From Candidatus Puniceispirillum sp. (GTDB taxonomy: Bacteria; Pseudomonadota; Alphaproteobacteria; Puniceispirillales; Puniceispirillaceae): DNA of 52,947 bases. Shown piece by piece: positions 25,994 to 35,517 of this stretch. Within the stretch, counting starts at the first letter, position 1; every line of letters begins with the position of its first letter. The position numbers and the translations under genes were made by a program. The stretch lies in the NCBI GenBank assembly GCA_018668795.1, contig JABJBD010000084.1, forward strand, positions 1 to 52,947, written 5' to 3'. The notes below the pieces were generated by a model that saw only the letters and a list, made by a program, of their open reading frames with translations, had not been told where the DNA came from and did not search any database.

Positions 25994-27496
25994 ATGACTT
26001 CGAGCCGTCATACCCCAAACAGTAATCTACGACGCCCCCCAATAGGGGATAACGCGAACATAGACCGCTGGATCATGGGTTTGCTCATTCTTATCACAGT
26101 AATCCGTAGCCTAGCGATCTTTGCCAGTCCGTTAGAACTTGGTGTTGATGAAGCGCAATATTGGGCGTGGAGCCAGACCCCAGATTTTGGTTACTTCACC
26201 AAACCCCCGCTCATTGCATGGGTCATAGGCGTGTCCCATGCCTTGTTTGGGCATGAAGTATGGGCGGTGCGTTTGCCAGCTCCCTGGCTTCATGTTTTGA
26301 CCGCGGTCGTTTTATGGCGGGCGGCAAGCTGGATAGCTGGACCTGCTGCTGGACGATGGGCAGCCATTTTATGGATTGCCTTACCAATCATTTCGGTTGG
26401 CAGTTTTGTCATTTCGACCGATACACCGCTGTTACTTGCACTGAGCACAGCTTTGATGTTGATGATTGGTGTTCTGCAAAATCGGCTTGATCCGGTTCGT
26501 GGCATGTTCATCTGTGGGTTGGCTGTCGGTATTGGATTTCTGGCAAAATATGCAGCTTTGTATTTTCTGGCTGGTATCGTCTTATGGGCAACATGGGATC
26601 GATTTATAACAGCGCACAACGTCATCACTGTTCGGCATCTATTGCTATTTGGTCTTGGTATGATGATTGCCGCTAGCCCAAACATAATATGGAATCTGAC
26701 CAATGATTTCACCACAGTGCGGCATCTTGGTGATAATGCCAATATTGCCAAACAAAGCTTCGACTTTGCCAAGACTGGCCGTTTTCTGCTTGGTCAGCTT
26801 GGGGTTGTTGGCCCTGTCACTTTCATTTTGATGTTGGGCATTCTTCGCCCGCCTTTTCATTCCAGCCTTAAAAGGCTTATGATCTGTCTTAGCTTGCCAA
26901 TACTAGCGTTGATGACAATTCAAGCCTTTATCAGCGATGCCAACGCAAATTGGACTGTTGCCAGCTATCCGGCACTGATAGTCTGGCTGGCCTGCTGGAT
27001 AGCCCAAACAAATCGCTGGCGCTGGGGGCTTTTGGCAAGCGGTATCAACGGTGCCATTGCGATTGTTATTATAAGCACCAGCATGTCTGGTAGCCTTGGT
27101 ATTTTTACACCCGCATCTGATCCCTTGCGCCGACTTCGTGGTTGGGAAGCGCTTGCCACCGATTTAAAAGCAGCATTAGACAGACATGATGCCCGTCTCA
27201 TTGTCGCTGATCGACGTGCCACAGCCGCGCTGATGGGATGGCATTTCTACAATACTGATGTGACTATTACCCTATATGACAGTGACGGTATTCCCGGCAA
27301 TCATTATGAACGCAACCATGCTTTTGGTTCAATAAAGACAGCCAGCCGTAATCTTATTGCTGTTGATGGGCAGTCGCATGCACCTGCTTTACCACAGGTT
27401 GTTTGGCGCGCTAATGCGGCAATCTCGGAACATGTTATTTCTGCCAACCGCACCCGTAAGCTATTTTTATATGCAGGCACCCAGACGCCAAAATAA
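25994..27496 (+). CDS. ArnT/GT39-like membrane glycosyltransferase
   Basis: A 500-residue polytopic membrane protein with roughly 10-11 hydrophobic segments. The first periplasmic loop carries the acidic motif VDEAQYWAWSQ followed by FTKPPLIAW, typical of PMT/ArnT family transferases that use polyprenyl-phosphate sugars. A C-terminal soluble domain of about 130 residues follows. It could modify lipid A or another envelope glycan. AAGGAT lies 5 bases before the ATG at 25994. The sugar and acceptor are not known. Confidence 0.82.
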   Translation: MTSSRHTPNSNLRRPPIGDNANIDRWIMGLLILITVIRSLAIFASPLELGVDEAQYWAWSQTPDFGYFTKPPLIAWVIGVSHALFGHEVWAVRLPAPWLHVLTAVVLWRAASWIAGPAAGRWAAILWIALPIISVGSFVISTDTPLLLALSTALMLMIGVLQNRLDPVRGMFICGLAVGIGFLAKYAALYFLAGIVLWATWDRFITAHNVITVRHLLLFGLGMMIAASPNIIWNLTNDFTTVRHLGDNANIAKQSFDFAKTGRFLLGQLGVVGPVTFILMLGILRPPFHSSLKRLMICLSLPILALMTIQAFISDANANWTVASYPALIVWLACWIAQTNRWRWGLLASGINGAIAIVIISTSMSGSLGIFTPASDPLRRLRGWEALATDLKAALDRHDARLIVADRRATAALMGWHFYNTDVTITLYDSDGIPGNHYERNHAFGSIKTASRNLIAVDGQSHAPALPQVVWRANAAISEHVISANRTRKLFLYAGTQTPK

Positions 27497-27501
27497 CAAA
27501 C

Positions 27502-27942
27502 TTAAAACGGGTTTTTGGTTTTCGTGATCCGCTCAAAAACCGCCAGTGTTTCGGGGCTGACATGATGCTCAACACCCTCAGCATCCTCTTCAGCAATATC
27601 AGCAGACACACCAATGGTAATAAGAAAATCACGCACGATGCGATGCCGATCCTTGCTACGCTTGGCCAAATTCTTGCCAGCTTCAGTCAGAAATATAGAT
27701 CGATAAGGCTTGCTTTCAACAAGCTCGGCGCGTTGCAAACGCTGAATGATTGAATTCACAGTCGGGCTAGTGACACCAAAACGCGCGGCCAGATCAACTG
27801 TTCGTGCTTCACCAGTTTCCTTGATAAGCTCGGCAATCATTTCGACATAATCTTCGGCAACCTCACTTTGGTGCGCACGACGGATACGGTCAAATTTTGC
27901 AGCACTTGTCGCTACCTCGTTGTTGGCATCTTTATTTGTCAT
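27502..27942 (-). CDS. mntR: manganese-responsive DtxR-family regulator
   Basis: A 146-residue DtxR/MntR protein with an N-terminal winged helix (AEDYVEMIAELIKETGEARTVDLAARFGVTSPTVN is the region at about 25-60) and the metal-binding and dimer part with DAEGVEHHVSPETL. The likely start is the ATG at 27942; a frame extension upstream has no similarity. MntR represses manganese uptake genes when Mn2+ is plentiful. No Mn transporter lies in the window. It is divergent from the DUF1244 gene across 214 bases in which I recognise no clear operator. Confidence 0.88.
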   Translation of the reverse strand: MTNKDANNEVATSAAKFDRIRRAHQSEVAEDYVEMIAELIKETGEARTVDLAARFGVTSPTVNSIIQRLQRAELVESKPYRSIFLTEAGKNLAKRSKDRHRIVRDFLITIGVSADIAEEDAEGVEHHVSPETLAVFERITKTKNPF

Positions 27943-28156
27943 GGGTAACCACATCCTCCATGGCCGAAAATTAAAGCATTCCTCATAATTTAGCCACACC
28001 AAAATTTGTTGTAGCCTTTTATAATACACAAGATCGTAGATTGTTCAGCCAACGAGCTTGCGCCCGTTTCTCGGCTTATATAGGATGGCGACAGGTATAA
28101 ACATATGCCTTCATATTGTCACTGACCTGCTATCAACCCATCGATGAAAGACTGTT

Positions 28157-28462
28157 ATGGATAAGGCCACCCAAACCAAACTTGAAGCGGCAGCATTTCG
28201 CCGCCTTGTTGCCCATTTACAAGACCGAACCGATGTCCAGAATATCGATATGATGAATCTGACGGGCTTCTGCCGAAACTGTATGTCGCGCTGGTATCGC
28301 GAAGCAGCCGAAGCAGACGGAATAGCACTAAGCGATCCAGATGCCCGAAAAGCGATTTACGGAATGGATTATGCCGCTTGGAAAGCTGCTTACCAGACTG
28401 AAGCCAGCCCAGACCAACTGGCAAAAATGAAACAATCCCACGACCATGAAAAGAAGGACTGA
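28157..28462 (+). CDS. DUF1244 family protein
   Basis: A 101-residue soluble protein of the DUF1244 family common in proteobacteria, recognised by LTGFCRNCMSRWYREAA and IYGMDYAAWKAAYQ. The FCRNC pair of Cys is conserved and could bind a metal. The function is unknown. The gene is 17 bases before gapR and 290 before pyrF, all on one strand, so it is probably in one operon with them. Confidence 0.85.
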   Translation: MDKATQTKLEAAAFRRLVAHLQDRTDVQNIDMMNLTGFCRNCMSRWYREAAEADGIALSDPDARKAIYGMDYAAWKAAYQTEASPDQLAKMKQSHDHEKKD

Positions 28463-28479
28463 TCCATGTCAGCAGAACT

Positions 28480-28731
28480 ATGTCTGTAATTGCAGGTGCC
28501 GGTGCAGGTGCCGAACAACTTACCCAATATATTGAGCGTATTGAACGTCTTGAAGAAGAAAAACGTGCGCTTATGGCTGACATCAAGGATGTTTATGCTG
28601 AATCCAAAGCCACTGGTTTTGAGCCAAAAATCATGCGACAGATCGTACGTATGCGGGCAATGGACCGTGACCTGCTTAGTGAACAAGATGCGCTTCTCGA
28701 CACTTATCGTGACGCGCTAGGTTTACGCTAG
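28480..28731 (+). CDS. gapR: GapR-like nucleoid-associated protein (DUF2312)
   Basis: An 83-residue protein of the DUF2312/GapR family. It has a helical core (QYIERIERLEEEKRALMAD, DIKDVYAESKATGFEPK, RQIVRMRAMDRD) that matches Caulobacter GapR, with a Gly-Ala stretch at the N-terminus (GAGAGAEQ). GapR binds overtwisted AT-rich DNA as a clamp and helps relieve supercoils ahead of polymerases. The ATG at 28480 gives the family length; an ATG at 28466 is out of frame. It lies 20 bases before pyrF. Confidence 0.88.
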   Translation: MSVIAGAGAGAEQLTQYIERIERLEEEKRALMADIKDVYAESKATGFEPKIMRQIVRMRAMDRDLLSEQDALLDTYRDALGLR

Positions 28732-28751
28732 CACAATAGGTAGTTTCTAAG

Positions 28752-29651
28752 ATGGATAATTTTGGCGATCGCCTTGCCGAGGCTAACCGACAAACCCAAA
28801 CACCGCTTTGCATGGGCATTGACCCGCATGTGTCGATGATACCTAAGCTGTTCGGCAATGCTGCCGCGGAAGCCGGAAGCGACGAGGCTTTGTCTGCCAT
28901 AGCCAATTTCTGTGACGCTTGTGTCAAGATTGCAACGGGACGTGTGCCAGCTATCAAGCCCCAAGCAGCCTTTTTTGAAATGCAGGGACCAAAAGGTATG
29001 CAAATTTTGCAAGACCTTGGCCGAACAGCAATTGATGCTGGTCTGCTTGTGATTATGGATGCAAAGCGCGGTGATATTGGCAGCACATCAAGCGCATATG
29101 CGGCAGCATGGATGGGTCACGACGCTTTGTTTCCCTCAGATGCCTTGACCATAAATCCATGGCTTGGCATTGATACGCTAGAACCTTTTATCTCCAAAGC
29201 TGACACTACAAATAGCGGCTTATTCATTCTAAATCGGACAAGCAACCCCGGGGCAGGCGACCTACAGGATCGCTTGGTTGATGATAAGCCTCTTTATATG
29301 CATCTTGCCAAAATGCTAGCGCCAATTGCAGAAGCACGCGTTGGCACGTCCGGCTGGTCGGCAATTGGCATTGTTGCAGGGGCAACCTGGCCTGCCGAGG
29401 CAAATGCACTAAGATCAACTTTACCGAATAGTCCTTTTCTAGTGCCTGGCTTTGGTGCTCAGGGCGCTGGCCCTGAAAAGGCGCTGGCAGGTCTGCACCG
29501 TGACCTCGATCACTGGCAAGGCGGCTTGATTAATAGTACACGTGGCTTGATATTCCCCGAATCGGCACAAGACGTTTCATCTATTGACGCATGGAACTCC
29601 GCTATTTTGGCCAAAATCGATACGGATAAACTTGTCCTGAACAGCGTTTAA
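28752..29651 (+). CDS. pyrF: orotidine 5'-phosphate decarboxylase (type 2)
   Basis: A 299-residue OMP decarboxylase of the longer type-2 branch. The N-terminal strand is TPLCMGIDPH and the catalytic signature is DAKRGDIGSTS (about residues 100-110), followed by NPWLGIDTLEPF and the phosphate loop PGFGAQGAGPEKA. It catalyses the last step of UMP synthesis. No other pyr gene is adjacent; it appears to end a DUF1244-gapR-pyrF unit. Confidence 0.93.
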   Translation: MDNFGDRLAEANRQTQTPLCMGIDPHVSMIPKLFGNAAAEAGSDEALSAIANFCDACVKIATGRVPAIKPQAAFFEMQGPKGMQILQDLGRTAIDAGLLVIMDAKRGDIGSTSSAYAAAWMGHDALFPSDALTINPWLGIDTLEPFISKADTTNSGLFILNRTSNPGAGDLQDRLVDDKPLYMHLAKMLAPIAEARVGTSGWSAIGIVAGATWPAEANALRSTLPNSPFLVPGFGAQGAGPEKALAGLHRDLDHWQGGLINSTRGLIFPESAQDVSSIDAWNSAILAKIDTDKLVLNSV

Positions 29652-29817
29652 TCCCTAAAAGAAACGTTTTCTTTACTTCGCTCACGCAAACGTGAACCAA
29701 ACACCCCAAAAACATCAATTATGATGCTTGAATAAAGCCATTAAAAAGCCACAAAATATGGATGTTGTTTTATGTGGTCATAGAGCAGATTAATGTTCAA
29801 GATTGTGGGTGAAACCT

Positions 29818-30363
29818 ATGGCAAAAGATACGAAGAAGACAAAGTCGTCCAAAAGTGACAGCACCAAAAACGGTGAAGCATTAGCACCTAGCGCACCAAC
29901 TCGTGAAATTAAAGAGGGTGAACTGGTTTGGTACAATGAGCGCAAAGGCTATGGCTTCGTCAAAATTGATGACACTGAAATTTTCCTTCATAGATCGACA
30001 CTTGATCGATTTGGCCTTATCCGGCTTTTGACTGGTGATCGGGTTAGTGTTTCCCTGACAGAAAACGAACATGGAAAAGTTATTCAAGATTTACTAACTG
30101 TTGAACGTCCTGTAAGTCCGGCACCGCCGATGGCTTCAGCACCTGCAGATGATGAAGTCCGGGCAGTGGTTAAGTTTTTTAATGATGTTCGTGGCTATGG
30201 ATTTGTCACGGCTGAAAATATTGATGATGATGTTTTTGTCCATTCCCGTGTACTTAGCGATTGCGGCTTCCACTCGCTTCTTCAAGGACAGAAGCTACTT
30301 GTGAAGGTTGATGATTCTGGTCGCGGCCCCCAAGTTCAGGCTGTCAGGTTGCTCAACGAATAA
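29818..30363 (+). CDS. tandem cold-shock domain protein
   Basis: A 181-residue protein with a Lys/Ser-rich N-terminal tail (about 1-30) and two cold-shock domains. The first is at about 35-95 (KGYGFVKI, EIFLHRS) and the second at about 115-180 (RGYGFVTA, DVFVHSR), joined by a Pro/Ala linker. It would bind single-stranded RNA or DNA as a chaperone, like the double-domain Csp proteins of Caulobacter. The ATG at 29818 lies 8 bases after GGGTGA. The 166-base gap upstream holds an AT-rich near-palindrome (AAAGAAACGTTTTCTTT). Confidence 0.88.
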   Translation: MAKDTKKTKSSKSDSTKNGEALAPSAPTREIKEGELVWYNERKGYGFVKIDDTEIFLHRSTLDRFGLIRLLTGDRVSVSLTENEHGKVIQDLLTVERPVSPAPPMASAPADDEVRAVVKFFNDVRGYGFVTAENIDDDVFVHSRVLSDCGFHSLLQGQKLLVKVDDSGRGPQVQAVRLLNE

Positions 30364-30419
30364 AACTCTGTTACTTCGGCAAACAGTCAGCCATGCTGGC
30401 TTTTCACTGCCGGAGATGC

Positions 30420-31646
30420 ATGATGCCCCAACATTCCAAGCTTAGTCCATGGATTGTCATCATGCTTGCTGGTTCAGCAATGGTCACAGTGACACTTGGA
30501 ATCCGTCAAGTCTTTGGTCTTTTTGTCATTCCTGTTTCGACCGAACTTGGTGGCGGTTTACAATTTTTCTCACTTACCATTGCCTTTCAAAATCTTGTTT
30601 GGGGCATTTCCTCACCATTTTTTGGCGCTATTGCCGATAGATACGGAGCGTGGCGGGTTGCTGCATGTGGCGCGTTACTCTATGCGGCTGGTCTATTATT
30701 AATGGCATTATATGTAACCGATGCTGGCGTGTTCATTGGACAGGTTTTTATCGGCTTGGGCCTTGGCAGCGCTGGCATCTCGATTGCGGTAGGCGCTGTT
30801 GCGCGCGCCGCACCACCCGAAAAACGATCGTTGGCGCTTGGCCTTGTCACCAGTTTTGGTTCCTTTGGTCAGTTTGCACTCGTTCCCTTTACACAAGAAC
30901 TAATGTCGAACTATGGATGGCAAACCGCACTCATCGTTTTGTCCGTTATCATGGCATCAATGGTTGCCGTGTCGCTTGGATTGCGTGCTGACAACCAATC
31001 AGGCGAAGCCAAACCAAGCGTTACTGACATTGCACATCTGACCGCTAGCAGCGCATTACGAAGTGCGGCTTCAAGCCGCGATTATATCTTGCTGACTATC
31101 GGCTTTTTTGTATGTGGCCTTCATCTGGTTTTCATCACCACACATTTACCCACCTACCTTGCTGATGCAGGCATTAGCCTTGACGTTGCTGGCTGGGCGC
31201 TAGCGCTGATCGGCTTGTTCAACATTGTGGGTGCCTTTATTTGCGGCTGGCTTGGTGGGGTCACGTCAAAGAAAAACGTACTGGCAACTATCTATCTATT
31301 GCGTGGCATTGCCATAGCTCTGTTTATCCTAACCCCAATCACTTCGTTTTCAGTTCTGGCCTTCGGTGCGGCTATGGGGCTTTTATGGCTTGGCACAATT
31401 CCGCTTACCAGTGGTCTGATCGTGGTTTTCTTTGGTCCTAAATATCTCAGTATGCTTTATGGTGTAGTGTTTTTCTCGCATCAAATTGGATCTTTTGTTG
31501 GCGCCTGGCTTGGCGGCATCTGGTACGATGTCTTTGGCAATTATGAAGCCATGTGGTGGCTCAATGTCGGCTTTGGTGTATTTGCCTTTATTATAAACTT
31601 GCTTATCCGCGAACCCAGATCAAGTGCGCCTGCTTTTAGCCACTAG
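30420..31646 (+). CDS. MFS transporter (monocarboxylate/oxalate-formate carrier-like)
   Basis: A 408-residue protein with about 12 hydrophobic segments in two halves. The MFS loop 2-3 motif is GAIADRYGAWRV, and the first helix GIRQVFGLFVIPVSTELG resembles OFA/MCT-like carriers of small organic acids. The ATG at 30420 follows GGAG. It ends adjacent to the convergent trxB stop. The substrate is unknown. Confidence 0.82.
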   Translation: MMPQHSKLSPWIVIMLAGSAMVTVTLGIRQVFGLFVIPVSTELGGGLQFFSLTIAFQNLVWGISSPFFGAIADRYGAWRVAACGALLYAAGLLLMALYVTDAGVFIGQVFIGLGLGSAGISIAVGAVARAAPPEKRSLALGLVTSFGSFGQFALVPFTQELMSNYGWQTALIVLSVIMASMVAVSLGLRADNQSGEAKPSVTDIAHLTASSALRSAASSRDYILLTIGFFVCGLHLVFITTHLPTYLADAGISLDVAGWALALIGLFNIVGAFICGWLGGVTSKKNVLATIYLLRGIAIALFILTPITSFSVLAFGAAMGLLWLGTIPLTSGLIVVFFGPKYLSMLYGVVFFSHQIGSFVGAWLGGIWYDVFGNYEAMWWLNVGFGVFAFIINLLIREPRSSAPAFSH

Positions 31647-32591
31647 CTAGCTTTGCTCGCCAAGCCATCGCTCAGCATCCAGCGCGGCCATGCATCCCAT
31701 GCCTGCCGCGGTCACAGCTTGACGGTAGATTTTATCGACACAGTCACCAGCGGCAAAAATACCCTCAACAGATGTCCGCGTACCACCCTTTTCCGCAATG
31801 ATATAACCTTCATCATCAAGTTCAACCACCCCTTTAAAGGCAGCTGTTGCCGGATCATGTCCGATAGCAACAAACATGCCGTGAACAGCAATATTTTTAT
31901 CTGCCTCGCCAATTGTTGACCCCAGACGAACACCTGTTACACCGCCATCATCTCCTAAAACTTCGGCAATCTCGCGGTTCCATTCAACAGTGATATTTTG
32001 CTTTTTCAACAACCGGTCTTGCATGATCTGTTCTGCGCGCAAACTATCGCGACGATGCACCAAGGTCACCTTGTTGCAGATATTTGCCAGATACAAAGCT
32101 TCCTCAACAGCTGTATTGCCGCCTCCAACCACCGCCACATCACGGTCTTTGTAAAAGAAACCATCACATGTGGCACAGGCCGACACACCGCGACCGTTAA
32201 AGGTTTGTTCGGACTCAATGCCCAGCCAGCGTGCTTGTGCACCAGTTGCCAAAATTACCACATCAGCCGTCATTGATGCGCCTGAATCCAGATTGATGCG
32301 AAACGGACGTGCGCTTGCGTCAACCGCCGTGACAAGATCATAGATCACGCGCGCACCAACATTCTCAGCCTGCGCTTGCATCTCGGTCATCAACCATGGT
32401 CCCTGAATAACATCGGCAAAGCCCGGATAGTTCTCTACGTCAGTCGTAATCGTCATCTGCCCACCAGGCTGTAATCCAGCTATGATAACTGGTGAAAGAT
32501 TAGCGCGCGCTGTATAGATTGCGGCACTAAGGCCTGCCGCGCCCGCGCCGATAATGACAACATGTTCATGGGTAGATGATGATACAGACAT
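31647..32591 (-). CDS. trxB: thioredoxin-disulfide reductase
   Basis: A 314-residue low-Mr flavoprotein reductase with an FAD dinucleotide motif IIGAGAAGLSAAI (about 13-25), redox-active CATC (Cys139/Cys142), NADPH motif VVGGGNTAVEEAL and the C-terminal FAD clamp FAAGDCVDKIYRQAVTAA. It reduces thioredoxin with NADPH. It is transcribed alone, divergent from the M23 protein gene, with the ATG at 32591 preceded by AGAGAAG. Confidence 0.95.
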   Translation of the reverse strand: MSVSSSTHEHVVIIGAGAAGLSAAIYTARANLSPVIIAGLQPGGQMTITTDVENYPGFADVIQGPWLMTEMQAQAENVGARVIYDLVTAVDASARPFRINLDSGASMTADVVILATGAQARWLGIESEQTFNGRGVSACATCDGFFYKDRDVAVVGGGNTAVEEALYLANICNKVTLVHRRDSLRAEQIMQDRLLKKQNITVEWNREIAEVLGDDGGVTGVRLGSTIGEADKNIAVHGMFVAIGHDPATAAFKGVVELDDEGYIIAEKGGTRTSVEGIFAAGDCVDKIYRQAVTAAGMGCMAALDAERWLGEQS

Positions 32592-32676
32592 AGAACTTCT
32601 CTTTTCGACTGAAAATAAGAGTGATGATGAGCCCTGACGGGGTGTTATTTTCGGTTTTACATGCTAGCCTTGCTCA

Positions 32677-33567
32677 ATGAATTATCCAAGATCAATTCGT
32701 CATTCTTATGGTGTTCTGGCACTGTTTTTTGTCCTTGTTATGACGGTAACAGGTTCAGCCAGCTTGCAAGCGCAATCAACCTCATCATCATTTGCCATTA
32801 ATGGGGCAGATGTCATTTCGGGCTATCCGCTTGAGGGGCATCTAATCATTGCGCGGACAGCACCAGATTACAAAGTCACATTGGATGGCGCAGACGTTTC
32901 AGTCACCGATGATGGATTATTTGTCATTGGCTTTCACCGTGATTCTGATGATGACGTTGCCCTGAAAATTACCGACAAAAACGGTGTGGTTTTAACCACC
33001 ATTCTTTCACCTGCTCAGCGTGACTATAATATCCAGCGCATTGACGGGCTAAAGCAATCGATGGTGACACCACCCAAAGCAGTTCTTGACCGGATCAAGG
33101 CTGATTCCAAAAAGGTGCGCGAGGCCCGCATCATGCCAGCACCGCTAGGGGATTTCTGGCGCGGGCTTGACTGGCCAGTGCTGGGGCGCATTTCTGGCGT
33201 ATTTGGAAGTCAGCGCATTTTAAATGGGAAACCACGCGCCCCACATTATGGAATTGATATCGCCGCACCTGCTGGCACGCCCATTCATGCTCCTGCAAGC
33301 GGCACCATTACACTTGCATATGATTTATATTATTCTGGCCTGACGGTGATTTTGAATCATGGTCTAGGTGTTAATTCTACCTTTTTGCATCTACAAAATA
33401 TGGCTGTGACGGTTGGTGACCAAATCGAACGTGGAGACCTTATCGGCACGCTTGGCTCTACTGGGCGCTCAACAGGTCCACATCTTGATTGGCGCCTTGA
33501 CTGGCAGGGGCGACGGATTGATGCGCAACTAATAGCAGGCCCCATGCCAGCCATACCTAAGACATAG
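32677..33567 (+). CDS. secreted M23-family (LytM-type) peptidase
   Basis: A 296-residue exported protein. It has an N-terminal signal peptide (about 1-32, ending LQA/Q), a beta-rich N-terminal domain and a C-terminal M23 domain (about 170-290). The metal site shows HxxxD (His190, Asp194) and a further His238 in TFLHL. The final motif reads PHLDW (His269, Asp271) where the consensus is HxH. It may be a peptidoglycan endopeptidase or an inactive LytM activator. It is followed 5 bases later by an NAD-epimerase gene on the same strand. Confidence 0.85.
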   Translation: MNYPRSIRHSYGVLALFFVLVMTVTGSASLQAQSTSSSFAINGADVISGYPLEGHLIIARTAPDYKVTLDGADVSVTDDGLFVIGFHRDSDDDVALKITDKNGVVLTTILSPAQRDYNIQRIDGLKQSMVTPPKAVLDRIKADSKKVREARIMPAPLGDFWRGLDWPVLGRISGVFGSQRILNGKPRAPHYGIDIAAPAGTPIHAPASGTITLAYDLYYSGLTVILNHGLGVNSTFLHLQNMAVTVGDQIERGDLIGTLGSTGRSTGPHLDWRLDWQGRRIDAQLIAGPMPAIPKT

Positions 33568-33572
33568 GATCA

Positions 33573-34454
33573 ATGATGCGATCAAAGCCTGTCATTTTCA
33601 TTTTTGGTCTTGGCTATGTTGGACGTCGGCTTGGGCATGTACTGGCAGATAGAGGGTGGCATATAAGGGGTACCACCCGTGATCCAGCCAAACTTTCAGG
33701 AGAAGCTGATGCTGGTTGGGATATCTTGCCTTTCAGCACTGATAACCCACTTGCCAATCCAATAGCGGCACTAAAAGATGTTGATGCCGTTCTGACAACT
33801 ATTACCGCAATTGGCGGCACTGATCCCGTGCTGGATGCACATGGCGATGTGTTGTCACATCACAAGGGCTGGAGCGGTTATGTTTCCGCCACCTCGGTCT
33901 ATCCTGATCAACCAGACGGTTTTTGCTTTGAAGACACACCAACCGCCCCCGCCACCGAACGCGGCAAGGCGCGCGTGATCGCCGAGCGACGCTGGCAGGA
34001 TATGCTAAACACCGAACTATTTCGCGTTGCTGGAATTTATGGCCCCGGACGCAGCCCATTTGACGGACTACGTAATGGGACTGCCCGCATTATCACCCGT
34101 GAGGGTCAGCTATTTAACCGTATCCATCTAGACGATATTTGCCGAATCATTGTGGCCGCAGTCGAACAACCACGTCCCCGCCGCATTATTAATCTTGCTG
34201 ACGAAAGACCCGCCCCACAAGGCGACGTTATACGATATGCCGCCAGCCTTATTGATGTTGCGCCGCCGACACCGCAAACCCTTGAAGAAGCGAATCTCAG
34301 CCCAATGGCGCAAAGCTTTTATGTCTCACGCCGCAAGGTCGGATCACGCGTCATAAAACCCGAACTGGGTCTAGAACTCTTGTATCCTGATTATGAAAGC
34401 GGCTTGCGCGCCATCCTGAGTGCAGAACAGAAAGGTGATGGCCAGACTATTTAG
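33573..34454 (+). CDS. SDR-family NAD(P)-dependent epimerase-like protein (YeeZ type)
   Basis: A 293-residue atypical short-chain dehydrogenase. The N-terminal Rossmann motif is FGLGYVGRRLG; then VSATSVYPD and FRVAGIYGPGRSPFD in the active-site region and FNRIHLDDICRII later. The Tyr-x3-Lys of classical SDRs is not evident at the expected place, typical of YeeZ-like members, whose reaction is unknown. It ends four bases into the convergent fba gene. Confidence 0.78.
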   Translation: MMRSKPVIFIFGLGYVGRRLGHVLADRGWHIRGTTRDPAKLSGEADAGWDILPFSTDNPLANPIAALKDVDAVLTTITAIGGTDPVLDAHGDVLSHHKGWSGYVSATSVYPDQPDGFCFEDTPTAPATERGKARVIAERRWQDMLNTELFRVAGIYGPGRSPFDGLRNGTARIITREGQLFNRIHLDDICRIIVAAVEQPRPRRIINLADERPAPQGDVIRYAASLIDVAPPTPQTLEEANLSPMAQSFYVSRRKVGSRVIKPELGLELLYPDYESGLRAILSAEQKGDGQTI

Positions 34455-35512
34455 CCAATCACCGGATCAAGGCTATTATCCGTATAACGCTGTGCCATGC
34501 CTGCCAATGAGATTGGCTGAATACGTGCAGCGTTGCCTGCTGTACCAAACCGTTCAAAACGGTCAATACATAGGGCTTGCATTGCCTCCATCGCAGGTTT
34601 CAGCACTTTACGTGGATCAAATTCAGCACGGTTTTCGGTCGTTACCTTGCGCATCGCGCCCAGCATGGCTAGTCGGCAATCAGTGTCGATATTGACCTTG
34701 CGCACACCATGTTTGATGCCACGCTCAATTTCGGCCACTGGCACACCCCATGTTTGCGGCATTTCACCACCATGCGCATTAAAAATATCTTGCAATTCTT
34801 GCGGTACGCTTGAAGAGCCATGCATCACCAGATGAACATTAGGAAGCCGCCGGTTGATTTCTTCAACCACATTCATCGCCAGAATATCACCATCTGGTTT
34901 ACGGGTGAACTTATAGGCACCATGGCTTGTTCCCATGGCAATGGCCAGCGCATCAACTTTGGTCTGAGCTACAAAATCTACAGCCTGTTCAGGATCGGTT
35001 AGGAGCTGATCTTCGGATAATTTACCCGTTGCGCCATGCCCATCTTCTTGATCGCCTTCACCTGTTTCCAGCGAACCAAGCACGCCAAGCTCACCTTCGA
35101 CCGAAGCCCCGGCATAATGTGCCATGTCGGTAACGCGTCGGGTGATATCCAGATTATATTCATAGCTAGCTGGCGTCTTGCCATCAGCTTCTAACGATCC
35201 ATCCATCATCACCGACGTGAAGCCATATTGAATAGCTGTCATGCATGTCGCTTCATTATTGCCATGATCCTGATGCATACAGACCGGAATATGCGGATAC
35301 ATTTCAGCCAGCGCCTTGACCATCGCTTGCAACATAATATCGCCAGCATAAGCGCGCGCGCCGCGACTTGCCTGAATGATCACAGGTGCATCAACTTTAT
35401 CGGCAGCTTGCAGGATCGCCAAACCCTGTTCCATATTATTAATGTTGAAAGCTGGTACGCCGTAGCCATGTTCAGCAGCATCATCAAGAAGCTGTCGCAG
35501 GGAAATCAACAT
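34451..35512 (-). CDS. fba: fructose-bisphosphate aldolase, class II
   Basis: A 353-residue class II aldolase with the zinc-binding CMHQDHGNN segment (about residue 80), the second metal region HGSSSVP and the phosphate loop GVRKVNIDTDCRLA. It acts in glycolysis/gluconeogenesis, splitting or forming fructose-1,6-bisphosphate. The sequence resembles the CbbA-like forms found next to carbon-fixation genes, but no RuBisCO is present. fbp lies 29 bases upstream on the same strand, so both make a gluconeogenic unit. The ribosome site GGAGA lies in the loop of a short inverted repeat. Confidence 0.93.
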   Translation of the reverse strand: MLISLRQLLDDAAEHGYGVPAFNINNMEQGLAILQAADKVDAPVIIQASRGARAYAGDIMLQAMVKALAEMYPHIPVCMHQDHGNNEATCMTAIQYGFTSVMMDGSLEADGKTPASYEYNLDITRRVTDMAHYAGASVEGELGVLGSLETGEGDQEDGHGATGKLSEDQLLTDPEQAVDFVAQTKVDALAIAMGTSHGAYKFTRKPDGDILAMNVVEEINRRLPNVHLVMHGSSSVPQELQDIFNAHGGEMPQTWGVPVAEIERGIKHGVRKVNIDTDCRLAMLGAMRKVTTENRAEFDPRKVLKPAMEAMQALCIDRFERFGTAGNAARIQPISLAGMAQRYTDNSLDPVIG

Positions 35513-35517
35513 TGTAT

